In this document: piece after piece, positions 33,016 to 42,916 of the stretch
Layout of the letters: the number at the start of each line of letters is the position of its first letter
Numbering within the stretch: position 1 is the stretch's first letter
Origin: G963677085 sp963677085
GTDB taxonomy: Bacteria > Planctomycetota > Planctomycetia > Pirellulales > Thermoguttaceae
Direction: 5' to 3'
DNA length: 64,000 nt
Assembly: GCA_963677085.2 (NCBI GenBank)
Contig: CAXXFH010000006.1
Coordinates: forward strand, 186,001 to 250,000
Translations under genes and position numbers: made by a program
The notes under the pieces: generated by a model
Told to the model about the DNA's origin: nothing
Database searches by the model: none
The model's input: only the letters and a program-made list of their open reading frames with translations

Positions 33016-34200
33016 CTATGCCGCTTCGGCACGGGCGAGGTAGAACCGGCGGGCGACTTCTTCGGCGTGGAACAGAAGCCATTTCTCGCGCGTGTAAACC
33101 GCATGGCCGGCCAAGTGCCGCGCAACGCCGCCCTCGGGCGTGCCGTAGTCGACCAGCAGCGACGTGCCTTCGTCGGGCACGATGGTTCCTGCACGGAACC
33201 GCTCGAGTGGTTGGCCTTCGATGTTTTCGCCCTGCAGTAGCCGGTGCAGCCGCTGATCGGCCATCCAGGCACGCCACGCAAATACACTGGGCATCACGTT
33301 CGTGCCGGCGATGCCGAGTTGTTGCACGTAGTCGCCATCGGTGGCGTGTAACACGTCCTGCAATCGCGGGGGAAATGGGGCCTGGTAGGCGGGCAAGCCC
33401 TCGTGGGGGCGATGGTGGATGAAGTGCAGCAGTTGCCCATAGCCGGCGCTGTCCCAGCCGTAGCGGATTGGGGTGCCAAAGGTTACCAGGTCGAGGGCTA
33501 CCTGTCTTATGGGTGGATACGGCTCCTGAAGCAGTTGCCGGACACGTTGCCAGACGGGGATGTCGACGCACCCGAGAAACGGCCAGCGGTAGTAAATCTC
33601 TGCCGCATCGAAAAACCGTTCGACCTTGTCGCGGTCGCCGGCCAATAAGTTGCTCATCAGCGCAAACACGTTGCCCGCATGGCTGTGGCCCCACAGCAAC
33701 ACCCGTGATCCGGCGGGCAACTTGAGCGAGGCCAGATGGTCGATCAATCGCACGGCACCGTCGGCCCGGCCGATGTGATGGTTTTCGCTCGACCAGTTGA
33801 ACAATCGGACGGGCAACTCGTCGCTTTCCGGCGGATTGATGGCTGCGGCGAAGCGTTCGGCATATTGCGGCGTGTAATTCCCCGACTCGCCGGTGATCCG
33901 GTCGATGATTCGCTTGATTACGCGTCGACCGGCCCGATTGGCTGAAGGAAGGATGCGGGCCAACTCGGCCACGATCCCCAGAGCGTCGGGGCCCACAAAG
34001 GTGCCATGCACGAGGAAAACGGCTGCAACCCCCGATTGTCGCAGCGTCGCTGCCACTTGCTGCATGCGTTGTCGGAATTGGTCAGATCCGACGGGTGGGA
34101 GCGCCGCGGGTTGCAGAAGGTGATGCGGCGAAGTGGGGGGGCCGCTCGTGTAGTGTTGGTGTCGAAATTGATTGGCCTGCGTTGGGTTGCCCTGTACCAT
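33016..34200 (-). CDS. Alpha/beta hydrolase-fold protein
   Basis: The protein has AAVFLVHGTFVGP (oxyanion-hole HG motif) and the nucleophile elbow GHSHAG, then VTFGTPIRYGW, as in lipase/esterase-like alpha/beta hydrolases. It has no signal peptide. From the ATG at 34200 it is 394 residues and overlaps the 3' end of the metallophosphoesterase gene by 119 bases. An internal ATG at 34065 (17 bases after that stop) would give 349 residues and avoid the overlap, but has no ribosome binding site. GGTAGAG before 34200 is only weak support. Substrate is unknown. Confidence 0.72.
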   Translation of the reverse strand: MVQGNPTQANQFRHQHYTSGPPTSPHHLLQPAALPPVGSDQFRQRMQQVAATLRQSGVAAVFLVHGTFVGPDALGIVAELARILPSANRAGRRVIKRIIDRITGESGNYTPQYAERFAAAINPPESDELPVRLFNWSSENHHIGRADGAVRLIDHLASLKLPAGSRVLLWGHSHAGNVFALMSNLLAGDRDKVERFFDAAEIYYRWPFLGCVDIPVWQRVRQLLQEPYPPIRQVALDLVTFGTPIRYGWDSAGYGQLLHFIHHRPHEGLPAYQAPFPPRLQDVLHATDGDYVQQLGIAGTNVMPSVFAWRAWMADQRLHRLLQGENIEGQPLERFRAGTIVPDEGTSLLVDYGTPEGGVARHLAGHAVYTREKWLLFHAEEVARRFYLARAEAA

Positions 34201-35611
34201 GATTTACTCTACCGGGGCTCAGTCTGCCGGCGTCGATACGGTGAATAGCCACTTCCGTGTGGGTATAGCCTAGCGTACCCGACCACGTTTCGTAGGGGCG
34301 GCCTCCCCGTTCATTGCCCTGGTAAAACGCCAAAAAATTCAACGCGTCCGACGCGATGAACTCGTGTTGTCCGGGGGCCAACTGGGTTGGCCGGTGGATC
34401 CGGCGCCACGTTCCGGCGTTGAAATAAACTTGGTCCAACACGAAACCTTCCGCGTAGCTAGCATCTAGGGGGATACTCTCGGCCGCGTGCGTGTGACCAT
34501 ACACGATATGTTTCGCCCGGCGGTTGCGGAAGTCGGCTTCACTCAGCGCGTGTGGATAGTACGAATCGGTTTCGGCTCCGCGAATCTGGTGCAACCACTG
34601 GACAATCGAACTGGCCCAACCGATCGACAATCGTTTGCTGAATGTTAGGGCCCGTTGGAGCCCGTCGAGCACATCGAACGGACACCAAGTATCCCGCTGA
34701 CGAACGAAGTCGATCGCCAAAAACTCTTCGGCCAACCGGTCCCAGATGGTTTTCACTCGTTTGCGCATCGCCGGGTGGGGACAGGTCCGCGACAGCAGGC
34801 CGTCGATCCACACGGGGATCAGCAGCAACGGGCGGACGTTGTCGAGTTCTCGCAAACCGGCAATCGTCGCGCCGGGTAGTTCGTTACCCAGTCGGGCTTC
34901 CACTTCGGCGGCAAACCGGTTGACCAACTCCACCACGATCACATCGCCCAGGCTGCTGGTATCGCGATCGCCTTCGAAATTCAACGGGTCGAAGAGATCG
35001 CCGTGCCGGGCGGTTACCTTGTGACGCCGCATCAGGTGCAGAAGCTCTTCGCTCTCGACCGGGTCATGCGGAAACGGCCGCTCGGGCCGGTTGGCCAACC
35101 CCATCCGCGCGATCAACACCTTGCGCAAAGCATCGAAACGCGGGCCCGACAGGTGGTAGAACCAGTCGTGGTTGCCCACCATGTAGTGGATCCGGACGGG
35201 CAGGCGAATCAGTTCACCGTCGGCGGCCGGTTTGCCGCTGTTGAGTGCCGGAGGCAGAACGACACCACCCTCGGTCGCCAAGCCGCGCAGCATTGCCAGC
35301 GACGATTCGTTGTTGGCGAGGATGTCGTGGGTAATGCGGGTGAGTTGGTCGTAGAACTCCGACGCGTGCGGGTTGCTCCAGGGGCGCACGCCGCTTTGAA
35401 GGTTCCAACTGGTCGAGCGGATAACGTCCAGCACGTCGCCGAGCAGCACCAGGTCGAGGCGCTCCAGGGGACGGTAACGGCCGTCGGCCCGCCACGAGGC
35501 ACTATAGGCCAGCGCCTGCAATCTTTCGGCCAACAGCGCGATCGCCCCGGGCGAGAGTGTCGCCCCGGTTGTGCCGTCGCACAAATGGAGATCGCTAACG
35601 ATGACTAACAT
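34082..35611 (-). CDS. Calcineurin-like metallophosphoesterase
   Basis: The start at 35611 is chosen because the frame there opens MLVIVSDLHLCDG, the first metal-binding motif (D-x-H). Then come LVLLGDVLDV (GDxxD), YMVGNHDWFYH (GNHD) and, far on, HIVYGHTHAAES (GHTH), all in family order in a 509-residue protein. The insertion between GNHD and GHTH (about 250 residues) is larger than usual. The last about 40 residues are low in complexity and overlap the start of the hydrolase gene. It probably acts on phosphoesters in the cytoplasm. Substrate is unknown. Confidence 0.82.
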   Translation of the reverse strand: MLVIVSDLHLCDGTTGATLSPGAIALLAERLQALAYSASWRADGRYRPLERLDLVLLGDVLDVIRSTSWNLQSGVRPWSNPHASEFYDQLTRITHDILANNESSLAMLRGLATEGGVVLPPALNSGKPAADGELIRLPVRIHYMVGNHDWFYHLSGPRFDALRKVLIARMGLANRPERPFPHDPVESEELLHLMRRHKVTARHGDLFDPLNFEGDRDTSSLGDVIVVELVNRFAAEVEARLGNELPGATIAGLRELDNVRPLLLIPVWIDGLLSRTCPHPAMRKRVKTIWDRLAEEFLAIDFVRQRDTWCPFDVLDGLQRALTFSKRLSIGWASSIVQWLHQIRGAETDSYYPHALSEADFRNRRAKHIVYGHTHAAESIPLDASYAEGFVLDQVYFNAGTWRRIHRPTQLAPGQHEFIASDALNFLAFYQGNERGGRPYETWSGTLGYTHTEVAIHRIDAGRLSPGRVNHGTGQPNAGQSISTPTLHERPPHFAASPSATRGAPTRRI

Positions 35612-35959
35612 GGCCCCCTCCGGCGCGTAACGCCCCAAAACGTGCGCACGGTGCCGCACATTGGAAAAGTATCGGACGCTACACGGAGGGTCGTGAGGGT
35701 TATTCTGGCTTTGCCTGCTGGCGGGTCGTGGCGGCAAAGGCTGTGGGGGAATAGCGAAAGTTTGCGGGCGGCTGATGCCCTGCAAATCGCAAAATGTTGG
35801 ATTTCCACCTGATTCCCATGCTTTGCGTGGGAACCCAAAATCGGACGCTTTGCGTCCTTCAACTGCGAGCTAATACCTTTCTCGGCCCCTCGCGACGCGA
35901 AGCGTCGGCACTTGCGTCCCCACGCTGCAGCATGGGAACGAGGGAAACTGGGCGAACGG
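35612..35959. repeat. Gap with an inverted pair of TTCCCATGCTTTGCGTGGGAA-like units
   Basis: Units at about 35813-35833 and 35918-35937 are palindromic and form an inverted pair. A third unit occurs at about 37971-37997 (ATTCCCACGCAAAGCACGGG). No gene is seen. Confidence 0.55.
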
Positions 35960-37774
35960 TCATCGCAGCGTGGTTGCCGGTTCTTGCGGAGTCGGCCGTT
36001 GCGAGGTCAGGTAATGCTGGCCTTTGTTCCCGCTGCTTTCCCGGGCGAGTTCGGTTTTCCACCACCGGTGGACACGCTGGACCGCTCCGGTGTTGGCGTA
36101 CCGGTAGCCTTCCACGTGGATTTGGCGGAAGAGGTAGTCGGACACAGCTTCGAGCTGGTAGGTGGCCGGGTCCTTGCCGCGGCGACGCAAGAGCAGGGCC
36201 GCGGCCGTTGCCCCAAGCTCCGGGCCGTCTTCTTCCCCGTCGATCAACAAATCGCGACGTTCGAGAATCTCGGCCAGCCACGCGTCGACCGATTCCCACG
36301 GGTTGCGGCGGGCAATGGACAACGCGGCCAGCCAGGGCAAACGATATTCGGCCATCACCTCCGGCGGCAGGAAACGCTGCTGCTCGATGGCCTTCAGAAG
36401 CCCGGGGATTGCCTCGCGCGTGCCCGTCTGGGCCAACTGTGCGCAGATCATCCCGAACCGGCTGGGCCGTCCACCGACGCGCTGGCGTCCCGAGGATGGA
36501 AGCTCCTCGTCATCGACCAGGAAGAAGTATTGCCCGGCAAATCGCGACACCTCGCGGTCGTCGAGTTGATCGAGCAAAACCAACTGATCTTCGTCCAGCT
36601 TGGTCTTCTCGTGCAGATAGCGGTCCAACGTGCGCCGGCTGATATCCGCCAGACGCTTGGTTTCGTCAAGCTTCACGTAGTCGTCGTAGGCCATCCGCCG
36701 TCGCGGATTCGGCAGATTGATCAAGTGGAAGAAGGCGTCTTCCTGGAATGGATGGGCGAAAGCCACATGCACCGGGTAGTCTTCGTCGCTGTTGAGCGTG
36801 TTGCCGCTGACGCAATGGGCCCATTGGTCGTCGATGCGATCGAAATGGCTAGGCCGATAGGCGCCCGGTCCTTGGCACGGTACGTCGACCAATAGATGCT
36901 GCTCACCCAGGTGCCGGCGCTCTTGCCAGTATTCGGCGACCATGGCCGGTCGGGTCAAGTCGATCAGCTTTCGAAGCCGGGATTCCCCGGCGGTGCCCAA
37001 CGCGCTCGGCAACCGCGCTTCGAGTCGCTGCTTGATGCGTGGTACGTCGGCGTCGTTGGCCAGCAGATCGTGCAACTGCTCGGCAGCCATCTCGTGCGAC
37101 AGCCAACGCGAACCCTCGATCGGCAAGAGCTCGGGCTTCAACAGCAGATCGATCCAGTGGTCGATCTGCGCATCGTCTACCGCCGCAAGGTCCCACGTGG
37201 TGGGATCGCTGGTAAGCCAAGCGACGCGAGCCTGCCGCCAAACCGGTTCCAAACGTTGCACGACGTGCCACGGCGTGGCCGGGTCGTTGCGAAACGCCTT
37301 GAGCCGAACGACGATCGGGTAGGCGTGCTTCGGGTTGCTCAACAGCCATTGCAGCCGTTTGACGGCGCCGATGCGGATGGCGTACGAGTCGTCGTCCAGG
37401 TGCGAGATCACCCGCTCTAGCTCGTCGAGATTCGCCTCGGGAACCGCTGGCGTCACCGTTTCGACGGGCAGATGCCGCAGCCACCGTTTCAGTCGCGCAC
37501 GGACCTCGAACGATACGTGCGTTTCCCGCTGCACACGCCGGAATTTGGCGGCCAGTAGTTGGTCGGTGCCCGGCTGGCGGAGCAGTTGCTCGATCTGGGC
37601 GGTCGCGTGCTCGCGCACACTGAACCGGTCGCTATCGAGCTGTTCGAGCAATTGGTCGAGCCCTACGTCGAGCTCGGCGGAATTGGATGTCGAAGGTGGG
37701 GGATCGGCTACCGCTGGCTCTGCCCCAGCAAACGCCGCCGCCAGTACGACATGAGCAAAGATCCCTTTTGCCAT
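35960..37774 (-). CDS. Exported HEAT-like repeat protein
   Basis: The 604-residue protein starts with a signal peptide (about 1-24, ending in AVADP). Residues about 35-175 contain helical pairs of HEAT type (LEQLDSDRFSVREHATAQIE; VISHLDDDSYAIRIGAVKRL). Large helical regions follow with ERVISHL-like and GLLKAIEQQRFLPPEVM segments. No catalytic motif is seen. Planctomycetes encode many such exported helical-repeat proteins of unknown role. It is monocistronic. Confidence 0.72.
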   Translation of the reverse strand: MAKGIFAHVVLAAAFAGAEPAVADPPPSTSNSAELDVGLDQLLEQLDSDRFSVREHATAQIEQLLRQPGTDQLLAAKFRRVQRETHVSFEVRARLKRWLRHLPVETVTPAVPEANLDELERVISHLDDDSYAIRIGAVKRLQWLLSNPKHAYPIVVRLKAFRNDPATPWHVVQRLEPVWRQARVAWLTSDPTTWDLAAVDDAQIDHWIDLLLKPELLPIEGSRWLSHEMAAEQLHDLLANDADVPRIKQRLEARLPSALGTAGESRLRKLIDLTRPAMVAEYWQERRHLGEQHLLVDVPCQGPGAYRPSHFDRIDDQWAHCVSGNTLNSDEDYPVHVAFAHPFQEDAFFHLINLPNPRRRMAYDDYVKLDETKRLADISRRTLDRYLHEKTKLDEDQLVLLDQLDDREVSRFAGQYFFLVDDEELPSSGRQRVGGRPSRFGMICAQLAQTGTREAIPGLLKAIEQQRFLPPEVMAEYRLPWLAALSIARRNPWESVDAWLAEILERRDLLIDGEEDGPELGATAAALLLRRRGKDPATYQLEAVSDYLFRQIHVEGYRYANTGAVQRVHRWWKTELARESSGNKGQHYLTSQRPTPQEPATTLR

Positions 37775-38123
37775 AAAATGGTCTCCTCGATCCTTGAGGA
37801 CACCGTACTATCCACACTTTGTTCGCGTATGTCTACAGGAATTTTTTGGCGCCCCTAGTGAGGGGTTCTTTTGCCGGATGATCGATCCCCCGTTCGTCAA
37901 GGCCCAAAAATGGTGGTGAGTTCTAGCTGAAAGCTGAAAGCGGACGACGGGGAGGACGTCTTTTCCACCGATTCCCACGCAAAGCACGGGAACGAGGCAG
38001 AATCCTTCCGCTTTCGGCTTTCCGCTTTGCCCCGACCGATCTTGCATCGAGCTGCAGTTTTCGTTACAAGCTGACCGCCTGTCGGTCGCACTGGCCTTTC
38101 TCCTTCCCCCGGGAGCCCTACGC
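37775..38123. other. Gap with weak hairpin and purine/pyrimidine tracts
   Basis: A short hairpin CCCCT-AGTG-AGGGG (37852-37865) is flanked by T-runs on both sides and may be a weak terminator. A GCTGAAAGCTGAAAGCGG tract (about 37925-37942), the palindrome at about 37971-37997 and a TTCCGCTTTCGGC tract (about 38008) follow. No gene is seen. Confidence 0.45.
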
Positions 38124-38759
38124 ATGGCTCGCACACGGTTAACGATTGTTGCATTGCTGTCGCTGCTAGTCGTATCGCAGACGGCCTGGGCGCAGAGCAC
38201 CCATCGCGTGGTCAGCAACGACGCGACGCAACTCAGCGCCGACTCAATCATTGCGGCCCTGAAGGCAGGCACTCCGGCGGAAAAGGCTTACATTACCTAC
38301 ATAGCCACGCTGGTGAGTCAGCAGCGGCTGCCACAAAAGATCGTTGTGGGGTCGTTCCGCTGGGCCCAGAAAAAGCCGTTGCCTTACCGTGCCCAATACT
38401 TCGTTCGGGCAGTGATCCAACAGGCGGCCAAGGTGGGGATCGACTTGCCCAACGATACGCCCTCGCTCACCGGCTCAATCGCGGGCAAGACGGTGGTCAA
38501 AGTGTTGGGATTCGACGTGCCGGCACCGAATATCGTCGTTACCATCGAAGGGACCGACTTCGCCACACGGAGCAACACGCAGGGTTACTTCGCTTTCCGA
38601 GGCGTGCCCTACGGCGAATATGTCCTCAAGGCCACGGGGCCCGTGGTGTTGATTCCTCACCAGGGGATCAGCAACAAGATCTACCTCCCCTCTGCTCCAC
38701 CATCCGACGAGCCGGCCGAGGTGAAGATCGTGCTAAGACCGCTGGCCACCGATTCATAG
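38124..38759 (+). CDS. Exported protein with carboxypeptidase-regulatory-like beta domain
   Basis: The 211-residue protein has a clear signal peptide (about 1-25, cleavage after AWAQ). A helical middle follows, with TPAEKAYITYIATLVSQQRL. A C-terminal beta-sandwich of the carboxypeptidase-D regulatory type spans about 112-205 (GSIAGKTVVKV, PNIVVTIEGTDFATRSNTQG, GVPYGEYVLKATGP). Such domains are stable Ig-like folds found in many secreted proteins. No enzyme motif is present. Function is unknown. Confidence 0.7.
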   Translation: MARTRLTIVALLSLLVVSQTAWAQSTHRVVSNDATQLSADSIIAALKAGTPAEKAYITYIATLVSQQRLPQKIVVGSFRWAQKKPLPYRAQYFVRAVIQQAAKVGIDLPNDTPSLTGSIAGKTVVKVLGFDVPAPNIVVTIEGTDFATRSNTQGYFAFRGVPYGEYVLKATGPVVLIPHQGISNKIYLPSAPPSDEPAEVKIVLRPLATDS

Positions 38760-39116
38760 GGCAAAACGCCACGATCGCTGGTCGCGCCCGTCGCCGTGTG
38801 TGCCGCTGGTCCTGCCAGTGCGGAGATGTCCACGGACAAAAGCACTGACAGAGCCAGTGGCACACAATCCTCGCCAAAGGTACGATTACTCCATTACTCA
38901 GACTGAAAGCGTCTGGCGAAGCACACAGCGTTAACTAGAGCCCTGTCAAGAGATTAGCGGCGAGAGACGAGGGACGAGAAAACGCAGGTCAAAACGGACG
39001 ATGCTCGCCCCTAACCCCTCGTCTCTCGCCCCTTTAGAGCGGAGACTCGGATCATTGTCTTCGGTTTGAGTCCATTACGACACGTTACACTAGACAAGCA
39101 ACCTCAGAGCCACCGA
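38760..39116. repeat. Gap with degenerate paired palindrome (38808-38866) and CCCCTAACCCC tract
   Basis: The arms TGTGCCGCTGGTCCTGCCAG and CTGACAGAGCCAGTGGCACA are a diverged copy of the CACTGGCTCTGCCAGTG family. A CCCCTAACCCCTCGTCTC tract lies at about 39008-39032, some 85 bases before hemE. No gene is seen. Confidence 0.65.
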
Positions 39117-40166
39117 ATGTCGCTTCCCGCCTGGCGCAACAGCCCTTTGATGAAAGCCGTGCGACGCGAACCGGTCGACCGTGTGCCCATCTGGCTGATG
39201 CGGCAAGCCGGTCGCTACATGGCCGAGTATCGGGCGGTACGCGAGAAGGTTTCGTTCATCGAGCTTTGCAGGCGGCCCTCGCTCTGTGCCGAGGTAATGC
39301 TTACGGCCGTCGAGCGGCTGGGCGTCGATGCGGCTATCCTCTTTTCCGACCTGCTGTTGATCCTCGAACCGTTGGGGCTCGATCTTCAGTACACGGCCGG
39401 CGGTGGGCCGGTTTTGCACAACGCCATTCGCGAGCCGGCCGAGGTGGATCGGCTTCGAGAGCTTGAAGACCCCGCCGCGCTCGATTACGTGTACGACGCG
39501 GTGCGCGAAACCCGGGCCGCCTTGCCCGAGCATTTGCCGCTGATCGGTTTCGCCGGGGCGCCGTTCACGTTGGCGGCCTACGCGGTCGAGGGCGGGTCGA
39601 GCCGCAATTACCAGGCCGTCAAATCGCTGATGTGGCGAGACGCCGGAGCTTGGGACGTACTGATGAGCCGACTCGCCCGGGCGATCGTCCAATACCTCAA
39701 CGCCCAAATCGAGGCCGGGGCTCAATTGGTGCAGTTGTTCGACAGTTGGGTGGGATGTCTGGGTGTCGACGATTACCGCCGGTTCGTCTTGCCCTACAGT
39801 CGGCAGGTGATCGAAGCGATAACCCCGGGCGTGCCGGTGATTCACTTTGGCACGGGCAACCCGGCACTGTTACCGCTGCTGCGAGAGGCGGGCGGCGACG
39901 TGATCGGCATCGACTGGCGCATCCGACTCGACGACGCTTGGCAAACGATCGGTCACGACCGGGCCGTGCAGGGGAATCTCGATCCGGTGGTTCTGTTCAG
40001 CACACCCGAGGAAATCCGCCGCCGAGCGAGCGAAATTCTCGACCAAGCGGCCGGTCGTCCGGGGCACATCTTCAACCTGGGCCACGGTATCTTGCCGCAA
40101 ACGCCAGTCGAAAACGCGGTGGCCCTGATCGACGCGGTCCATGAACTGAGCCAGCAACGGGCTTAA
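39117..40166 (+). CDS. hemE: Uroporphyrinogen decarboxylase (heme synthesis)
   Basis: This enzyme decarboxylates uroporphyrinogen III to coproporphyrinogen III in the cytoplasm. From the ATG at 39117 the protein has 349 residues, the normal length; a TTG 17 codons upstream is less likely. Signature segments are VPIWLMRQAGRYMAEYR, GFAGAPFTLAAYAVEGG, VQLFDSWVGCL, VIHFGTGN and FNLGHGILPQTP, covering the substrate-binding Arg and Asp and the conserved late His. No other hem gene is adjacent. The ribosome binding site is weak. Confidence 0.95.
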   Translation: MSLPAWRNSPLMKAVRREPVDRVPIWLMRQAGRYMAEYRAVREKVSFIELCRRPSLCAEVMLTAVERLGVDAAILFSDLLLILEPLGLDLQYTAGGGPVLHNAIREPAEVDRLRELEDPAALDYVYDAVRETRAALPEHLPLIGFAGAPFTLAAYAVEGGSSRNYQAVKSLMWRDAGAWDVLMSRLARAIVQYLNAQIEAGAQLVQLFDSWVGCLGVDDYRRFVLPYSRQVIEAITPGVPVIHFGTGNPALLPLLREAGGDVIGIDWRIRLDDAWQTIGHDRAVQGNLDPVVLFSTPEEIRRRASEILDQAAGRPGHIFNLGHGILPQTPVENAVALIDAVHELSQQRA

Positions 40167-40464
40167 CCCTTCGGCCATCTTGTTCCGTTGTCGTCACTTG
40201 CCGGGTGCCATGCCCACGCTTGCGTGGGCACGCTCAAGCAAGGTGAATGCCCAAGTTCCAAGCCACAATGACCAAGGAAGCACTTGGTCCGAATGACCAA
40301 ACGTCGATGTCATCCAATGGCGTCGAATCAGTGACTGAGACTTGTGAATTGGGACTTCATCGGTCATTTCGTCTTGGGCGTTGAGACTTCTCCAAGGAAG
40401 CATGCCCACGCAAGCGTGGGCATGGCGCCCCGTCTCCATTTCCCCTCGCGGATTCTTCGGACCC
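40167..40464. repeat. Gap with two CCCACGCTTGCGTGGG palindromes
   Basis: Palindromes at 40210-40230 and 40401-40424 flank about 170 bases without a gene, between convergent hemE and MFS genes. They belong to the same family as the hairpin at 3011-3035 and may serve as terminators, although T-runs are weak. Confidence 0.55.
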
Positions 40465-41814
40465 TCACCCGTCGTTCTCGCAAACGCTCACCGCTTCGAT
40501 TGCTGGCGCGATGGGCTCGGCCTTGTGTGGGCAGGGTATCGCGGACGTCGGCCTACGGACCATCGCCAACCGCTGTGCCACTATGAATCCCGCAGTGCAA
40601 ACTGACAGCAAGACGGCCATCGAGATGAACATCGTCGGATACGGCGGAAAGCCCGCCTGGCGGCCGAATTGCAGGATGACCCCGGCCAGGGGCGCACCGA
40701 TGAGTTGGCCGATGTCGTAGGTGGCCAACATCACGATCATCGCCAGCCCACGATGTACCTCGGGAAAACGCTGGCTGCCGGCCGAAACGATCGACGGGAA
40801 CATGACCGCGTGGGCAAAGCCATAGAACACGGCCGGTAACGCCAGTTGCCATTGCTGGGAGACGGCCAGAAACAGCAGTTGGCCAATCACCAAAGAGGCC
40901 GTACCGCTGAGGATAATCGCCGTGGTGCCGTAACGTTCGGGCCAATGTCGGGTAACGATTCGAGTGAGCAGGGCCGTTGGCGAATACACGCCGAAAAACA
41001 ACCCAATACGTCCCAGGTCGATCGTGGCGGCGTAGCTGCACAAAAACACGCCCGGCAAGCCGATTCCGATTCCCATGACCACGCCCATCAGGGCCACCGG
41101 GCCCGGGTTGTACTCGCGCAACACGCGAAGCAGTGGCGTGTGGGGACGGCGCTTGGGGCGAGGTTGTCTCCAGGTGGCCAAAAAGGCGAACACCGTGGCC
41201 GCACAGCCGAGAAGTCCTGCGACGAGAAACATTCGATCGACTTGCAGTCGCGTAGCCGACGCCGAGTCCACCAGCAGGTCGCCTAACTGGGTTCCCACGA
41301 CCATGCCCACGAAACCGGCCGAGCCGAGCATGCCGATCAACTCGGCCATCCGTTGCGGCGGGACACGCCCGGAAACGAAGGTAAGCGAGGCCCCGAAAAT
41401 GCCGGCCAGCGACGAGCAGTAGGCGATTCGCAACAGGTAGATGGTCGGGCCGGTGGGTGCGGTAATCCACAAGTGGGAAAGATTCGTGGCCGCAAACAGT
41501 ACCAGCGACAGCAGCCAGACCAGTCGGGTGCCGTAGTGGTCGATGCTCACGCCCAGGGCGAACCGCATCGCCAAGCTACCGACCATGCCCACGCCCACGA
41601 TCCAACCGAGGTGCCATTCCGTGCCGCCGAGGACCGTGACCAGATCGGCATAGCGAAACAACAGGGCCACGCCGATCATTGTCAGCATATTGGCCACGTA
41701 GGCCAACACAAATGGCCAGCCGTAGCCGTTGGAGCCGTGGCGATCGGCCGTTGTCGGCAGCGTGGACCGAGTGGACGGTGCGGGAGGCGGGGATGGTTGG
41801 TTGCAGCGGATCAT
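40465..41814 (-). CDS. MFS-type transporter
   Basis: The 449-residue polytopic protein has about 12 membrane helices. It shows an MFS-like loop after helix 2-3 (FALGVSIDHYGTRLVW, compare GxxxDRxGRR) and further helices such as AGIFGASLTFVSGRV and VALMGVVMGIGIGLPGVFL. N- and C-termini are cytoplasmic by charge distribution. It is annotated as a secondary transporter of the major facilitator superfamily. The substrate cannot be predicted. No operon partner is present. Confidence 0.85.
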   Translation of the reverse strand: MIRCNQPSPPPAPSTRSTLPTTADRHGSNGYGWPFVLAYVANMLTMIGVALLFRYADLVTVLGGTEWHLGWIVGVGMVGSLAMRFALGVSIDHYGTRLVWLLSLVLFAATNLSHLWITAPTGPTIYLLRIAYCSSLAGIFGASLTFVSGRVPPQRMAELIGMLGSAGFVGMVVGTQLGDLLVDSASATRLQVDRMFLVAGLLGCAATVFAFLATWRQPRPKRRPHTPLLRVLREYNPGPVALMGVVMGIGIGLPGVFLCSYAATIDLGRIGLFFGVYSPTALLTRIVTRHWPERYGTTAIILSGTASLVIGQLLFLAVSQQWQLALPAVFYGFAHAVMFPSIVSAGSQRFPEVHRGLAMIVMLATYDIGQLIGAPLAGVILQFGRQAGFPPYPTMFISMAVLLSVCTAGFIVAQRLAMVRRPTSAIPCPHKAEPIAPAIEAVSVCENDG

Positions 41815-42147
41815 GGGAAGATTATCGGGGGCAAACGCCGCGAAACTCCATTGTAGCAGTCGAATCGGTCGGCGTCTGCGCGGACAGTAGATTCTACCAA
41901 CCCGGTCCAGCGAGGGGCCGGCAAGGGGATTTGGGATTGATGATTGGGGATTTCGCCGCTTGCGGCTTCGTTCCGTAGCCGACTAACGAACAACGTAAGG
42001 AAACGACCCATCTGGCCGCCGCAGGGTTCACCCCCATTGTGGTAAACCGACGTTCGCCGTCGGTTAGCGTTGTGCTACAATCGGCGGGCGAAGCCGCAAG
42101 CGTCTTTCTCGTCCCTGACCCCTAATCCCTAGTCCCCAACCCCTGTC
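41815..42147. other. Gap with GCGAAGCCGCAAGC units and CCCTAATCCCTAGTCCCC tract
   Basis: This holds a GATTTGGGATTGATGATTGG tract (about 41930), GCCGCTTGCGGC and GCGAAGCCGCAAGC units (about 41950 and 42085), and a CCCCTAATCCCTAGTCCCCA tract ending six bases before the mannosyltransferase ATG. No gene is seen. Confidence 0.5.
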
Positions 42148-42900
42148 ATGTCCAACCAAGAAAAACCCCTGGTCACCGTGGCCACGTACAACGAGATGGA
42201 GAATCTCCCGCAACTGGTCGAGGAGGTTTTCCGCATCGTGCCTGAGGTCGACATTTTGGTGATCGACGACAACTCGCCCGACGGCACGGGCCGCTGGTGC
42301 GACGAACAGGCCGCCACCGAACCGCGACTGCACTGCCTGCACCGCGAGGGCAAGCTGGGCCTGGGCACGGCTACCATCGCCGGAATGCGTTGGGGGATCG
42401 AGCACGGTTACCGTTACGTGCTCAACATGGACGCCGACTTCAGCCATCAGCCGAAATACCTGCCCGACTTCCTGGCCGGCATGGAGTCGAAAGATAATGG
42501 GTCGGAGGACGGCCCGGCGGTCGACGTGATGATTGGCTCGCGCTACGTGCCCGGCGGGGGCGTGGAAGGCTGGCCGTTTAAGCGACACTTCATGAGCCGG
42601 GGAGTGAACCTCTACGCCCGTTGGCTGCTGGGCCTGAAACCCAAGGATTGCAGTGGCGCGTTCCGCTGTTACCGCACCGCATTGCTTGAAAAGCTCGACT
42701 TCGACGCCATTCGCAGCCGCGGCTATAGCTTCCAGGAAGAGATCCTCTGGCACCTAAAGCGAGCCGGCGCCCGGTTTGGCGAGACGCCCATCGTCTTCAT
42801 CGATCGGGTGCGTGGCCAGTCGAAAATCGACGGCGGCGAAGCCATGGCCGCACTGTGGGTCATCTTCCGCCTGGGAATAAAGAACTGGCTTGGCTTCTAA
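42148..42900 (+). CDS. Polyprenol-phosphate mannosyltransferase-like GT2 enzyme
   Basis: The 250-residue protein matches dolichol/polyprenol-phosphate mannosyltransferases, which move mannose from GDP-mannose to a lipid phosphate at the cytoplasmic membrane face. Motifs are VATYNEMENL (nucleotide binding), LVIDDNSPDGTG, GLGTATIAGMRWG, and the DxD metal site D95-A-D97 in LNMDADFSHQP. RGYSFQEEILWHLKRAGARFGE supports the DPM1 subfamily. It has no C-terminal membrane helices (catalytic-domain-only type). A likely role is supply of mannose for glycolipid or protein glycosylation. Confidence 0.9.
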   Translation: MSNQEKPLVTVATYNEMENLPQLVEEVFRIVPEVDILVIDDNSPDGTGRWCDEQAATEPRLHCLHREGKLGLGTATIAGMRWGIEHGYRYVLNMDADFSHQPKYLPDFLAGMESKDNGSEDGPAVDVMIGSRYVPGGGVEGWPFKRHFMSRGVNLYARWLLGLKPKDCSGAFRCYRTALLEKLDFDAIRSRGYSFQEEILWHLKRAGARFGETPIVFIDRVRGQSKIDGGEAMAALWVIFRLGIKNWLGF

Positions 42901-42916
42901 CTCGTGCCCATCCAAG

